64,000 bases of DNA, from assembly GCF_013393325.1 (NCBI RefSeq), contig NZ_QJRC01000095.1, forward strand, positions 186,001 to 250,000. Reading direction: 5' to 3'. The position numbers and the translations under genes were made by a program. The notes beneath the pieces were generated by a model. The model was not told the origin of the DNA. It ran no database searches and saw only the letters and a list, made by a program, of their open reading frames with translations. Within the stretch, counting starts at the first letter, position 1. The number at the start of each line of letters is the position of its first letter. Positions 8,532 through 18,121 of this stretch are shown piece by piece. This DNA is from Pseudomonas hunanensis (GTDB lineage Bacteria; Pseudomonadota; Gammaproteobacteria; Pseudomonadales; Pseudomonadaceae).

Positions 8532-9296
8532 ATGGACGATGCACCGATGACCCAGACATTCGATGTCGAAGTACTGATCAAGCTGCGTAGCCAGACGCGG
8601 GCGATCTCCGATGCGCTGAAGGCGCAGGCGGCGGATTACCTTGCCACCGTGGCGCCGCTGATCCGTCCGCAAACCCTGTTTGGCGAATACCTGCAAGGCG
8701 CCCAACGCAGCAGCGGGCGCGAAACCCAGGGCCATTTCCAGTCCCTGATCGAACTCTACGATCGCATCGGCTCGGCCGCGCCATTCCAATTGGTCAGCGA
8801 ATTGGAAGTGCCGCTGAACCTGATCAGCACCACCCCCGAACTGTTCCCGCTGGAGTACGACAAGGCCCTCGCACAGAGCGGCCAGGTCATCCGCATCACC
8901 AGCCCGACACGCTGGGTGGTGGGCTTCCACACCTTCGAACTGGCGCGGTTTCGCAACGTCATCAAAGACCCCAACCGCAGCAGCGCCGAGCTGTACCGCT
9001 TCGTGGTGCACTACCTGGTGCTGTTCTACTGCCTGAGCAAGTCGCCAGGCCTTGGCCGGCTGTTCGAAGGCCTGCGCTACAGCCTGAGCTTCGAGCGCCT
9101 CAAGGGCTTTGGTGACTTGCCGTTCTGCGTCATCAGCTCGCCGGTGCGTTCGGAACTTCCCGACGATTCGGTCATCCGTAGCAGCACGCAAATTGCCGGC
9201 AACACCAGCTTCGAAGAGCTGGTGGGCCGCGACAACATTCTGGAAATGAACGACGACATCCGTCAGCGCCTGCTGCTGACGATCGAAGGCCTGTAA
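8532..9296 (+). CDS. T6SS operon first gene, unknown function
   Basis: This 254-residue protein resembles no family I can name. It has no signal peptide and one moderately hydrophobic stretch (YRFVVHYLVLFYCLSKSPG, about residues 153-171), and is otherwise mixed alpha/beta in character. It is 64 bases upstream of tssB, on the same strand, in the same codon style, and heads the structural operon. It is therefore probably a T6SS accessory component. The ATG at 8532 is chosen; a second in-frame ATG lies at 8547 and neither has a strong ribosome site. A TagX label is sometimes used for a leading accessory gene in related clusters, but I cannot confirm it. Confidence 0.75.
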   Translation: MDDAPMTQTFDVEVLIKLRSQTRAISDALKAQAADYLATVAPLIRPQTLFGEYLQGAQRSSGRETQGHFQSLIELYDRIGSAAPFQLVSELEVPLNLISTTPELFPLEYDKALAQSGQVIRITSPTRWVVGFHTFELARFRNVIKDPNRSSAELYRFVVHYLVLFYCLSKSPGLGRLFEGLRYSLSFERLKGFGDLPFCVISSPVRSELPDDSVIRSSTQIAGNTSFEELVGRDNILEMNDDIRQRLLLTIEGL

Positions 9297-9360
9297 CCCG
9301 CAACGCCCCTTACCGGGCCGCGCAATGATTCGCAGCGAACTGCTCGCACTGGAGAACACG

Positions 9361-9900
9361 ATGGCGAAGAAGGAAAGCACTCAGCACAAACTCGACCGCG
9401 TCCGCGCGCCTCGGGTCCATATCACCTACGACGTGGACATCGGCGATGCCATCGAGAAAAAGGAGCTGCCCTTCGTCGTCGGCGTACTGGGCGACTTTTC
9501 CGGCAACCCGCTGGAGCCGCTGCCCAAGCTCAAGGACCGCAAGTTCGTCTTCATCGACCGCGACAATTTCAACGGTGTGCTCAAGGGCATCAAGCCACGC
9601 CTGACCTACCGCGTCGACAACACCCTGGCCAAGAACGGCACCCAGCTGGGCGTGGAGCTGAACTTCAACAGCCTCGAAGACTTCGAGCCACAGAACGTGG
9701 TCAAGCAGGTGGAACCACTGCGCAAGCTGCTGGAAGTGCGCAACAAGCTGGCCGACCTGCGCAACAAGATGGGCGGCAACGACAAGCTCGAAGAGCTGCT
9801 GATGGACGTGCTGCAAAACACCGAAAAGCTCAAGACCCTGGGCAAGGAATTCGGCCGTGAAGCCGAAGTGAAAGACCCATCCAGCAGCGATCGCGCCTGA
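9361..9900 (+). CDS. tssB: T6SS contractile sheath small subunit TssB
   Basis: This 179-residue protein is a TssB/VipA sheath subunit that assembles with TssC into the contractile tube around Hcp. Diagnostic segments include VHITYDVDIGD, KKELPFVVGVLGDFSG, KFVFIDRDNFNGVL and the helical tail LRKLLEVRNKLADLRNKM. The frame is open from 9325, but the ATG at 9361 is preceded by GGAGAA at proper spacing and starts at the usual TssB N-terminus. tssC follows 14 bases after the stop. Confidence 0.97.
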   Translation: MAKKESTQHKLDRVRAPRVHITYDVDIGDAIEKKELPFVVGVLGDFSGNPLEPLPKLKDRKFVFIDRDNFNGVLKGIKPRLTYRVDNTLAKNGTQLGVELNFNSLEDFEPQNVVKQVEPLRKLLEVRNKLADLRNKMGGNDKLEELLMDVLQNTEKLKTLGKEFGREAEVKDPSSSDRA

Positions 9901-9914
9901 GCAGGAGCCTTAAC

Positions 9915-11417
9915 ATGACCGACAAGCAAACCGCACCGCAACAGGCTGGCGAACTGGTCGAAGTGGAAAACTTCGCCCCACAGCCCTCGCTGCTGGACAG
10001 CATCATTTCGCAAAGCCGCGTGGCCCGTTCCGACACCGAACGCAACCGCACCCGCGACCTGATCGGCGAACTGGTGAACCAGGTGCTCGAAGGCGAGATG
10101 ACCCCGAGCAAGGACCTGATCGCCGTGCTCGACTCGCGTATCGCCGAAATCGACGCGATGCTCTCCGAGCAGATGAACGAAATCATGCACGCTCGCGAGT
10201 TCCAGCAGCTGGAAGCCTCCTGGCGTGGCCTGAAGTACCAGGTAGACCAGACCGAAACCAGCACCACGCTGAAAATTCACCTGCTCAATGCCTCCAAGAA
10301 AGACCTGGTACGTGATCTGAAGGCTGCCAGCGAATTCGACCAGAGCGCACTGTTCAAGAAAGTCTACGAAGAAGAGTACGGCACTTTCGGTGGCGCGCCG
10401 TTCGGCATGCTGATCGGCGACTACGAATTCAACCGCAACCCCGAAGACATGTACCTGCTGGAAGAGATCTCGCACGTGGCCGCAGCGGCGCACGCGCCGT
10501 TCATCTCCGCCGCCTCCCCTGAACTGTTCGGCTGGGACTCGTTCACCGAGATGTCCGGCCCGCGAGACCTGGCGAAGATCTTCGACACCGTCGAATACGC
10601 CAAGTGGAAATCGTTCCGCGCATCGGAAGACTCTCGCTACGTCGGCCTCACCCTGCCCCATGTGCTTGGCCGCCTGCCGTATGGCCCCGATACCACGCCG
10701 GTGGAGGAATTCAACTTCGTCGAAAGCGTCGACGGCCGTGACCACAACAAATACCTGTGGATGAACGCCGCCTATGCCCTTGGCACCCGCGTCACCGATG
10801 CCTTCGCCCGCTACGGCTGGTGCGTAGCCATCCGCGGCGTGGAAGGGGGCGGCCTGGTCGAAGGCCTGCCGACCCACACCTTCAACACCGACGATGGCGA
10901 AATCGCCCTCAAGTGCCCGACCGAAATCGCCATTACCGACCGCCGCGAAAAAGAGCTGTCGGACCTGGGCTTCATCCCCCTGGTGCACTGCAAGGGCACC
11001 GATTATGCCGCATTCTTCGGCACCCAGTCGGCGCAGAAGCAAAAGCAGTACAACACCGACATCGCCAATGCCAACGCACGCCTGTCGGCCCAACTGCAAT
11101 ACATCTTCGCCACCTCGCGTATCGCCCACTACATGAAGGCGATCATGCGCGACAAGATCGGCAGTTTCGCCTCGCGCATGGACGTGGAGCGCTTCCTCAA
11201 CCAGTGGCTGGCCAGCTATGTGCTGCTCGACGATACCGCCAGCCAGGAAGCCAAGGCCAAGTTCCCGCTGCGTGAGGCCCGCGCCGAGGTGTTCGAGGTG
11301 CCAGGCAAGCCAGGCGTGTACAAGGCCGTCACGTACCTGCGCCCGCACTACCAACTGGACGAACTGACCGCCTCGCTGCGGCTGGTCGCCGAGCTGCCAC
11401 AAGGCGCGCGCGGCTGA
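9915..11417 (+). CDS. tssC: T6SS contractile sheath large subunit TssC
   Basis: This 500-residue protein is a TssC/VipB sheath subunit of standard length. Recognisable blocks are LEASWRGLKYQVDQTET, FGMLIGDYEFNRNPEDM, FISAASPELFG, YVGLTLPHVLGRLPYG and the C-terminal RPHYQLDELTASLRLV. ClpV recycles the contracted TssB/TssC sheath. GGAG precedes the ATG. It sits between tssB and tssE in the expected order. Confidence 0.98.
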   Translation: MTDKQTAPQQAGELVEVENFAPQPSLLDSIISQSRVARSDTERNRTRDLIGELVNQVLEGEMTPSKDLIAVLDSRIAEIDAMLSEQMNEIMHAREFQQLEASWRGLKYQVDQTETSTTLKIHLLNASKKDLVRDLKAASEFDQSALFKKVYEEEYGTFGGAPFGMLIGDYEFNRNPEDMYLLEEISHVAAAAHAPFISAASPELFGWDSFTEMSGPRDLAKIFDTVEYAKWKSFRASEDSRYVGLTLPHVLGRLPYGPDTTPVEEFNFVESVDGRDHNKYLWMNAAYALGTRVTDAFARYGWCVAIRGVEGGGLVEGLPTHTFNTDDGEIALKCPTEIAITDRREKELSDLGFIPLVHCKGTDYAAFFGTQSAQKQKQYNTDIANANARLSAQLQYIFATSRIAHYMKAIMRDKIGSFASRMDVERFLNQWLASYVLLDDTASQEAKAKFPLREARAEVFEVPGKPGVYKAVTYLRPHYQLDELTASLRLVAELPQGARG

Positions 11418-11443
11418 CAGCCCGCTGTGTACAGGGATGACAC

Positions 11444-11926
11444 ATGAGTAACCAGGCCCGCCTGCTGCCCTCGCTGCTCGACCGACTGCTGGACGACCGT
11501 CCCTATCAGTCGGCCGAGCCGGCCGCGCAGCGTACCTGCTCGCTGGCCGAGTACAAGGCCAGCATCGTCCGCGACCTGGAAGTGCTGGTGAATACCCGCC
11601 AATCGCTGGTCGCCGAGGCGCTCGACGGTTTCAGCCAACTCGGTGGTTCCATCCTTGAATACGGCATGCCTGACTTCATCAGCCGCAGCGTGCTCGACCC
11701 ACACGATCGTCGCCTTATCCAGCAGCAGCTGGAGCGTGCGATAAGCACCGGCGACCGGCGCTTTCGCCGGGTCCGTGTGCAGCTCTTGGCCCAGCAGGAC
11801 GGCCACCGCATGTTGACCTTCCGCGTGGACGCCGTGTTGCGTCTGCAGGACATCAGCCGCCAGGTGTCGTTCGACGCCGTGCTGCAGGTCAACACCCAGG
11901 AATACAAAGTGCAGAACCTCAACTGA
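11444..11926 (+). CDS. tssE: T6SS baseplate protein TssE (gp25-like)
   Basis: This 160-residue protein is of the gp25/GPW lysozyme-like family, the baseplate wedge component that starts sheath assembly. Family features are LPSLLDRLLDD near the N-terminus, the SIVRDLEVLVNTRQ helix, LGGSILEYGMPDF, and a C-terminal beta hairpin region (FRVDAVLRLQDISRQVSFDA). Its stop TGA overlaps the tssF start (ATGA-type junction at 11924-11928), so TssE and TssF should be made in a coupled way. Confidence 0.95.
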   Translation: MSNQARLLPSLLDRLLDDRPYQSAEPAAQRTCSLAEYKASIVRDLEVLVNTRQSLVAEALDGFSQLGGSILEYGMPDFISRSVLDPHDRRLIQQQLERAISTGDRRFRRVRVQLLAQQDGHRMLTFRVDAVLRLQDISRQVSFDAVLQVNTQEYKVQNLN

Positions 11927-13746
11927 TGCTCGACGAACTGCTGCCCTACTACGAAAAGGAACTGTCGCACCTGCGCTTCCTCGGCCAGGAGTTTGCTGCG
12001 CAGTACCCGAAAATCGCTTCTCGTTTGCTGATCGAGGGCGACAACTGCGAGGACCCGCATACCGAGCGCCTGATCGAGGCGTTCTCGTTCCTTTCTGCGC
12101 GGGTGCACAAGAAGCTCGATGACGAGTTCCCGGAAATCGTCGAATCCTTCCTCGAGGTGCTGTACCCGCATTACCTGCGCCCGACCCCGTCCATGTCGAT
12201 TGCCGAGTTGAGCCTGGGCAGGCATGAGAAAGTCACCGAGGCATACCACGTGGCGCGCCATACCGAAATGCATGCCAATGCCGTCGAGGGCGTGGTGTGC
12301 AAGTTCCGCACCTGTTACCCCGTAGAGCTGTGGCCGATTGCCGTGCAGCAGGCCTCGTTCGCCGAAATGGAACGCTCGGCATTCAACGGCCACAGCGCCG
12401 ACCTGGTCGCACGCCTGCGTATCCGCCTGACCGCCACAGGTGATGCCCTGTTCGGGCAGATGGAAATGGACCGCCTGCGGTTTTTCCTCGACGGCGAAGC
12501 CACGCTGATGCTGCATCTATATGAGTTGCTGTTCAACAACCTGGCCAAGGCCACCCTGAGCTTCCACGACGAGGGCCGCAGCCGTGAAGTCGCGCTGCCA
12601 GCCGGTGCGCTAAAGGCCGTGGGTTTTACCCGTGACGAAGGCCTGGTGGATTACTCCGAGCGCTCGTTCCTGGGCTACCGGCTGCTGCACGAGTATTTCA
12701 CCTTCCCCGACAAACTCATGTTCTTCGACCTCAGTGGTTTTGCACGCATCCTGCAAGGCAAGGCTATCGAGCAGGTCGAGATCAATTTCTATTTTTCCGA
12801 CTACGACCTCAGCGAGCGCCTGGCGCGGCTGACGCAGAACATCGGGCGCAACAATTTCAAGCTCAACTGCACGCCAATCATCAATCTGTTCCGCCAGCAG
12901 GCCGAGCCGATCAAGCTGACCCACACCCAGCACGAGTACCCGGTCACGCCTGATACCCGGCTGCACAACGCTGCCGAAGTGGTGTCGATCGACCGCGTGC
13001 GCCGGGTGCGCAAACTTGGCGGCATCGACCAGGTCACCACCTGCCTGCCGTTTTTCGAGCCCCGTGGCGAACAGGACCCGCACAGCAGCTTCTGGGTCGC
13101 CCGTCGGCGCAATCAGGGTGACGCCACGGCCATGAGCATCCGCGTGGTCGACCGTGACCTGGAGCTGATCGGCGCCAGCAGCGACACCCTCAGCATCGGC
13201 CTCACCTGCAGCAACCGCGATGTGCCGCTGATGCTGCCGTTCGGTGGCGAGCGTGGCGATTTCAACATTCCCGCCAACTCGGTAATCAAGGACATCCGCT
13301 GCCTGCGCAAGCCCACTGCCACCGTGCGCGTGCCCTTGGGCAAAGGCTTGATCTGGCGGCTGATCGCGCACCTGTCGCTGAACCATATGTCGCTGGTCAG
13401 CCAAGGCCGCGAAGTGCTGCTGGAACTGCTGTCGCTCTACAACTACCGCAACGTGTCGGCCATCCGCAAACAGATCAATGGCATCAAGGCCATCAGCAGC
13501 GAGCCAGTGGTTGCGCGCATCGGCCATCCGCGGCCGAATTTTGTGCGGGGCGTAGGCATTACCCTCACCCTCGACGAGCACCAATACACCGGCAGCGGCG
13601 TGTTCCTGTTCGGCATGGTGCTGGACCACTTCTTCGGCCAGTACTGCTCGATGAACAGCTTCACCCAACTGACCCTGCGTACCCAACAACGAGAAAAGAG
13701 AATCGTCCAATGGCCAGCACGCACTGGCGATCAGCCCCTGGTCTGA
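11926..13746 (+). CDS. tssF: T6SS baseplate protein TssF
   Basis: This 606-residue baseplate wedge protein forms a complex with TssG and TssE/TssK. The typical start is present (LLPYYEKELSHLRFLGQEFA), with IASRLLIEGDNCEDPHTERL and the C-terminal GVGITLTLDEHQYTGSGVF and FLFGMVLDHFFGQY. Length is normal for the family. It overlaps tssE by one base and the following tssG by 37 bases, supporting a single operon. Confidence 0.97.
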   Translation: MLDELLPYYEKELSHLRFLGQEFAAQYPKIASRLLIEGDNCEDPHTERLIEAFSFLSARVHKKLDDEFPEIVESFLEVLYPHYLRPTPSMSIAELSLGRHEKVTEAYHVARHTEMHANAVEGVVCKFRTCYPVELWPIAVQQASFAEMERSAFNGHSADLVARLRIRLTATGDALFGQMEMDRLRFFLDGEATLMLHLYELLFNNLAKATLSFHDEGRSREVALPAGALKAVGFTRDEGLVDYSERSFLGYRLLHEYFTFPDKLMFFDLSGFARILQGKAIEQVEINFYFSDYDLSERLARLTQNIGRNNFKLNCTPIINLFRQQAEPIKLTHTQHEYPVTPDTRLHNAAEVVSIDRVRRVRKLGGIDQVTTCLPFFEPRGEQDPHSSFWVARRRNQGDATAMSIRVVDRDLELIGASSDTLSIGLTCSNRDVPLMLPFGGERGDFNIPANSVIKDIRCLRKPTATVRVPLGKGLIWRLIAHLSLNHMSLVSQGREVLLELLSLYNYRNVSAIRKQINGIKAISSEPVVARIGHPRPNFVRGVGITLTLDEHQYTGSGVFLFGMVLDHFFGQYCSMNSFTQLTLRTQQREKRIVQWPARTGDQPLV

Positions 13747-14780
13747 TCGATCAGGCCCGAGCCGAGCCGCACCGATTCGAATTCTTTCAATTGGTGCGCC
13801 TGCTCCGCCTGCACTACAGCCGCACCGGTCGCATGGACCTGGCAACCCGGCCCCATGAAGACCCGCTGCGTTTCCGCACCCAGTTGTCGCTGGCATTTCC
13901 GGCCAGCGAGGTCAGCGACCTGCACTTTGAGCGCGAAGGCAAGCTATCGCCGGCTGGCCTGCCACTGTCGGAAGTGCAGGTTACCTTCATGGGCCTGGTC
14001 GGGCCGTCGGGCGTGCTGCCGCGCCCGTATACCGAGTTGCTGCTCGAGCGCCATGTGCAATACCGCGACGATGCCGCCCATGCGTTTCTCGACATCTTCT
14101 CGCACCGTATGACCACGCTGTTCTACGAGGCCTGGCAAAAATACAAGTTCCATATCGAGCACGAGCGCAATGGCACCTCGGGTTTCGATGGCTACCTGCT
14201 CAACCTGGCGGGCTTCGGGCCGCGCGCGCAAAAACTGAAGTTCGAAGAACAACCGTCAGTATTGCGTCGTGAGCTGTTCAGCTATTTTGCCGGCCTGCTC
14301 AGCCAGAAGCCGCGCAATGCGCTGAACCTCGAACGGATGCTCGGCTTCTATTTCTCGTTGCCGATCCACGTCAAGCAGTTCGCCGGTCGTTGGTTGCACC
14401 TGCCGCCTGAACAGCGCACCCAGCTTGGGCGGCGCAACGCCCAGCTCGGCCAAAGCGCCGTAGCGGGCAAGCGAACCTGGGATTACCAATCGTGCATTCG
14501 CATCGAGCTGGGCCCACTGAGCCTGGCCGATTACCAGCGTTTTCAGCCGGGCACCGAGTGCTATCGCAAGCTGGTCGAGTTGGTGCGCTTCTATATAGGT
14601 GCCGGGCTGGACTTCGAAATCGCCCCGCGCCTCAAGCGCGAGGCAGTGCCACGCGCCCAGCTCGGCCGCAAAGGCAATGTCGCCTTGGGCTGGATGGGCT
14701 GGCTCAAACGCCCTGGCCGTGACGCGGAGCCTTCGCGTTGCGCCGTTTTCCACATTCCTTACGATGGGGTCGCCTTGTGA
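13710..14780 (+). CDS. tssG: T6SS baseplate protein TssG
   Basis: This 356-residue TssG protein partners TssF in the baseplate. It shows FEFFQLVRLLRLHY near residue 25, LRFRTQLSLAFPASEV, QVTFMGLVGPSGVLPRPYTE and, near the C-terminus, LGPLSLADYQRFQPG. The start at 13710 lies inside the end of tssF (37-base overlap). Its stop overlaps the GTG start assigned to the ClpV gene (GTGA at 14777-14780). Confidence 0.96.
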   Translation: MASTHWRSAPGLIDQARAEPHRFEFFQLVRLLRLHYSRTGRMDLATRPHEDPLRFRTQLSLAFPASEVSDLHFEREGKLSPAGLPLSEVQVTFMGLVGPSGVLPRPYTELLLERHVQYRDDAAHAFLDIFSHRMTTLFYEAWQKYKFHIEHERNGTSGFDGYLLNLAGFGPRAQKLKFEEQPSVLRRELFSYFAGLLSQKPRNALNLERMLGFYFSLPIHVKQFAGRWLHLPPEQRTQLGRRNAQLGQSAVAGKRTWDYQSCIRIELGPLSLADYQRFQPGTECYRKLVELVRFYIGAGLDFEIAPRLKREAVPRAQLGRKGNVALGWMGWLKRPGRDAEPSRCAVFHIPYDGVAL

Positions 14781-17374
14781 ACCTGAAGTCTCTGTTCGCC
14801 AAGCTAAACGAAACCAGCCGCACGGCCACCGAAAGCGCGGCGGCCCTGTGCCTGTCGGAGCATCACTACGATGTCGAGGTTGAGCACCTGCTGCTGCAAC
14901 TGCTCGACAGCAGTGACAATGACCTGGCACCGATCCTGCGCCACTATGAGGTCGTCACCGAGCGCCTGCAGGCGCAACTGGTCACCGCCCTGGGCACCTT
15001 CAAGAAAGGCAATACCCGTACCCCAGCGCTGTCGCCGCACATCACCCGCATGATCGAGCAGGCCTGGTTGCTGGCATCGATCGAGTATGGCGTTGGCCAA
15101 GTACGCAGCGGCCACTTGCTGCAAGCCCTGCTTGATGATGCCGAACTGCGCCGAGTGGTGATGGCTTCGGCACCGGAGCTGGAAAAGATCAATGCCAATG
15201 ACCTGCGCCTGAACCTTGCCGCACTGGTCGAAGGTAGCGCCGAGTCGCGGCAGGCCAGCCCCCTGGCCAGCCCCGCAGCACCGATTGCCAGCAGCACTAA
15301 AGCTGGGGGCAAGACCCCAGCGCTGGACCAGTACACCGTCAACCTTACCCAAAGTGCCCGCGAAGGCCGCATTGACCCAGTCCTGGGCCGCGAGTTCGAA
15401 GTGCGGCAAATGGTCGACATCCTCACCCGTCGCCGGCAAAACAACCCGATTCTCACCGGTGAAGCCGGGGTCGGCAAAACCGCCGTGGTCGAGGGCCTGG
15501 CCCTGAGAATCGCCCAGGGCGATGTACCAGCGGTGCTCAAGGATGTGGCCCTGCACACCCTTGACCTGGGCCTGCTGCAGGCGGGCGCCGGGGTAAAGGG
15601 CGAGTTCGAAAACCGCCTGAAAGCGGTCATCGAAGAGGTCAAGCGCAGCCTGCACCCAATCATCCTGTTCATCGACGAAGCCCACACCCTGATCGGTTCT
15701 GGCGGCCAGGCCGGGCAGAACGATGCCGCCAACCTGCTCAAGCCGGCCCTTGCCCGTGGCGAACTGCGCACCATCGCCGCCACCACCTGGGCCGAATACA
15801 AGAAGTACTTCGAGAAAGACGCCGCCCTCGCCCGCCGCTTTCAGGTAGTAAAGGTCGAAGAACCTGATGAAGACAAAGCCATTCACATGCTGCGCGGGCT
15901 ACTGGGCAAGATGCGCGAGCACCACAAGGTGGCGGTGATGGACGAAGCGCTGGTACAAGCGGTGCGCCTGTCCAACCGCTACATCACCGGCCGCCAGCTG
16001 CCCGACAAAGCCGTTAGCGTGCTCGACACCGCCTGCGCCCGAATCGCCCTGGCGCAGTCGTCGCAGCCAGGCTTGCTGGAAGACTGCCGTCGGCAGATCG
16101 ACAACCTGCAGGCAGAAATCGCCGTTCTTGGCCACGAAGCGGGCAAAGGCCATGACCATGCCCGTCGCCTAGGCGAGCTGCAGGCCGCGTTGCAGACCGA
16201 ACAGCAGCGCGAGCAGCAGCTCATCGCGCAGTGGCAACAGGAGCTGGAACTGGTCGAGCAACTCAAGGCACTGGATGCCGCCAACGACACCGACGCCGAG
16301 CAGCTCAATACCCTGCGCGCCGAACTGGCCCGTGTGCAAGGTGACCAGCCACTGGTCCACGCCCTGGTCGACAGCGGCGCCATTGCCCAGGTCATCAGCG
16401 GCTGGACCGGCATCCCGCTGGGCAAGATGCTGCGCGACGAAATCGATACCGTACAGCGCCTGCCGGCCCTGCTGGGCGAGCGCGTACTGGGCCAGGACCA
16501 TGCCCTGCAGGAAATCGGCAAACGCATCAAGATTTCCCGTGCGCGCATGGAAGACCCCAACAAACCCATCGGCGTGTTCCTGCTGCTCGGCCCCAGCGGC
16601 GTCGGCAAGACCGAAACTGCCCTGGCCCTGGCCGATACGCTGTACGGCGGCGAGCGCAACCTGATCACCATCAACATGTCCGAGTACCAGGAGGCCCACA
16701 CCGTGTCGAGCCTCAAAGGCTCGCCCCCCGGCTACGTCGGTTACGGCGAAGGCGGCGTGCTGACCGAGGCGGTACGCCGCAAACCCTACAGCGTGGTGCT
16801 GCTGGACGAGGTGGAAAAAGCCCACCCCGACGTACTCGAACTGTTTTTCCAGGTCTTCGACAAGGGCGTGCTGGACGACGGTGAAGGCCGCGAGATCAAC
16901 TTCCGCAACACAGTGATCATCCTCACCTCCAACACCGGCACCGAACGCATCATGCAAACCTGCCTGAATGCCACCGAGCTGCCAACGCCAGAGGCCATCG
17001 TCGAAGGCCTGCGCAACGAGCTCAACCAAGTGTTCAAGCCGGCGTTTCTCGGCCGCCTGAACATCGTGCCGTTCTACCCGGTGCAGGACCAGATCCTCGA
17101 GCGCATCGTCGCCCTCAAGCTCGAGCGTATCGCCAAGCGCTTCGCCCGCAACCACCAGGCCGAGTTGGGCTACGACGAGGCGCTGGTCAAAGCCATCGCC
17201 GCCCGTTGCACCGAGGTCGACAGCGGCGCACGCAACATCGACAACATCCTGTCGCAAACCCTGATGCCCGAGCTCGCCCAGCGTGTGCTCGAACGCATGG
17301 CCCAGGACACACCGATCGAGCGCCTTGTGATCGAACTGGGCAGCGATGGCGATTTCGCCTATCGCCTGGCCTGA
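14777..17374 (+). CDS. clpV: T6SS AAA+ disaggregase ClpV (TssH)
   Basis: This 865-residue hexameric ATPase disassembles contracted TssB/C sheaths for reuse. It has a Clp N-domain (about 1-150) and a first AAA+ module with Walker A GEAGVGKT near 228 and Walker B ILFIDEAH near 294. A coiled middle domain lies at about 410-540, and a second AAA+ module follows with GPSGVGKTE near 604 and VVLLDEVEKAH near 672. I chose the GTG at 14777 because it overlaps the tssG stop (GTGA) and begins exactly where ClpV N-domains begin (NLKSLFAKLNE). An upstream ATG at 14738 would add 13 unrelated residues. Confidence 0.97.
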   Translation: MNLKSLFAKLNETSRTATESAAALCLSEHHYDVEVEHLLLQLLDSSDNDLAPILRHYEVVTERLQAQLVTALGTFKKGNTRTPALSPHITRMIEQAWLLASIEYGVGQVRSGHLLQALLDDAELRRVVMASAPELEKINANDLRLNLAALVEGSAESRQASPLASPAAPIASSTKAGGKTPALDQYTVNLTQSAREGRIDPVLGREFEVRQMVDILTRRRQNNPILTGEAGVGKTAVVEGLALRIAQGDVPAVLKDVALHTLDLGLLQAGAGVKGEFENRLKAVIEEVKRSLHPIILFIDEAHTLIGSGGQAGQNDAANLLKPALARGELRTIAATTWAEYKKYFEKDAALARRFQVVKVEEPDEDKAIHMLRGLLGKMREHHKVAVMDEALVQAVRLSNRYITGRQLPDKAVSVLDTACARIALAQSSQPGLLEDCRRQIDNLQAEIAVLGHEAGKGHDHARRLGELQAALQTEQQREQQLIAQWQQELELVEQLKALDAANDTDAEQLNTLRAELARVQGDQPLVHALVDSGAIAQVISGWTGIPLGKMLRDEIDTVQRLPALLGERVLGQDHALQEIGKRIKISRARMEDPNKPIGVFLLLGPSGVGKTETALALADTLYGGERNLITINMSEYQEAHTVSSLKGSPPGYVGYGEGGVLTEAVRRKPYSVVLLDEVEKAHPDVLELFFQVFDKGVLDDGEGREINFRNTVIILTSNTGTERIMQTCLNATELPTPEAIVEGLRNELNQVFKPAFLGRLNIVPFYPVQDQILERIVALKLERIAKRFARNHQAELGYDEALVKAIAARCTEVDSGARNIDNILSQTLMPELAQRVLERMAQDTPIERLVIELGSDGDFAYRLA

Positions 17375-17398
17375 CCAGTACCCGGAGGTTTAGCCGTC

Positions 17399-18121
17399 AT
17401 GCAACACAAGCACATCGCCTTCAAGCGCCTGACCACCGCCGCCCTGCTGCTGGCGCTGGCGGGCTGCGGGGTCACCGACCGTATCGGCAAACGCATGGAG
17501 GACAGCTGGGCGGCCGACATGCTGGCTGACAGCGAGAAGGTCATCCTGACCTCCGACGGCGGCAACCAGCTCAACCCCGATACCGAGGGCAAGCCGCTGT
17601 CGGTGGTGATGCGCGTGTACCAGCTGACCGACCTTGAGCGCTTCGCCGCAACCGATGCCGAAACCCTGTGGGATACCCCGGAAAAGGCACTGGGCAATAC
17701 CCTGGTGGAAGCCCGCGAGATCACCCTGCTACCGGGCATTGGCCAGATCGACCAGTGGCCTCTGGCCAATAGCGCTCGCTACGTCGGCGTGGCGGCGTTC
17801 TTCCGTGATGAACAAGGCGCACGCTGGAAAGTCGCCTTCGACGCAAACTCGCTGCGCAAGGACGGCATCTGGTTCTCATCCGACGGGCTGCGGGTACTGG
17901 TGGATAAAACCGAAATCAGTGCCATGCGGGGCGTGGATGTGCTGAACAAACCCCCGACTGCCGACCAGCTCGCGGCGGCGCAGAAGGCCAAGGATGCCGC
18001 CCCGACGCTCACCGACAAGGTGCAGGACGCGGTCATCCAAAAAGCCAGCGACGCCGCCAGCCAGTCGGCCAGCAACGCCATGGATTCAACCTTCAACTCT
18101 TTAGTGGATAGCGTCAAATGA
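17399..18121 (+). CDS. tssJ: T6SS outer-membrane lipoprotein TssJ
   Basis: This 240-residue lipoprotein has a signal peptide ending in the lipobox LALAGC (Cys23). TssJ anchors the TssJ-L-M membrane complex in the outer membrane by binding periplasmic TssM. Family features include KPLSVVMRVYQLTD and EAREITLLPG. Residues about 190-240 form an Ala/Ser-rich, probably helical tail (QKASDAASQSASNAM) that makes the protein longer than most TssJ proteins. GGAGG precedes the ATG, and the stop overlaps tssK by ATGA at 18118. Confidence 0.93.
   Translation: MQHKHIAFKRLTTAALLLALAGCGVTDRIGKRMEDSWAADMLADSEKVILTSDGGNQLNPDTEGKPLSVVMRVYQLTDLERFAATDAETLWDTPEKALGNTLVEAREITLLPGIGQIDQWPLANSARYVGVAAFFRDEQGARWKVAFDANSLRKDGIWFSSDGLRVLVDKTEISAMRGVDVLNKPPTADQLAAAQKAKDAAPTLTDKVQDAVIQKASDAASQSASNAMDSTFNSLVDSVK

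Noticed and set aside
14738..14776. Upstream ATG start for ClpV
   Set aside because: It adds 13 residues unrelated to ClpV N-domains; the GTG at 14777 overlapping the tssG stop fits the family start.
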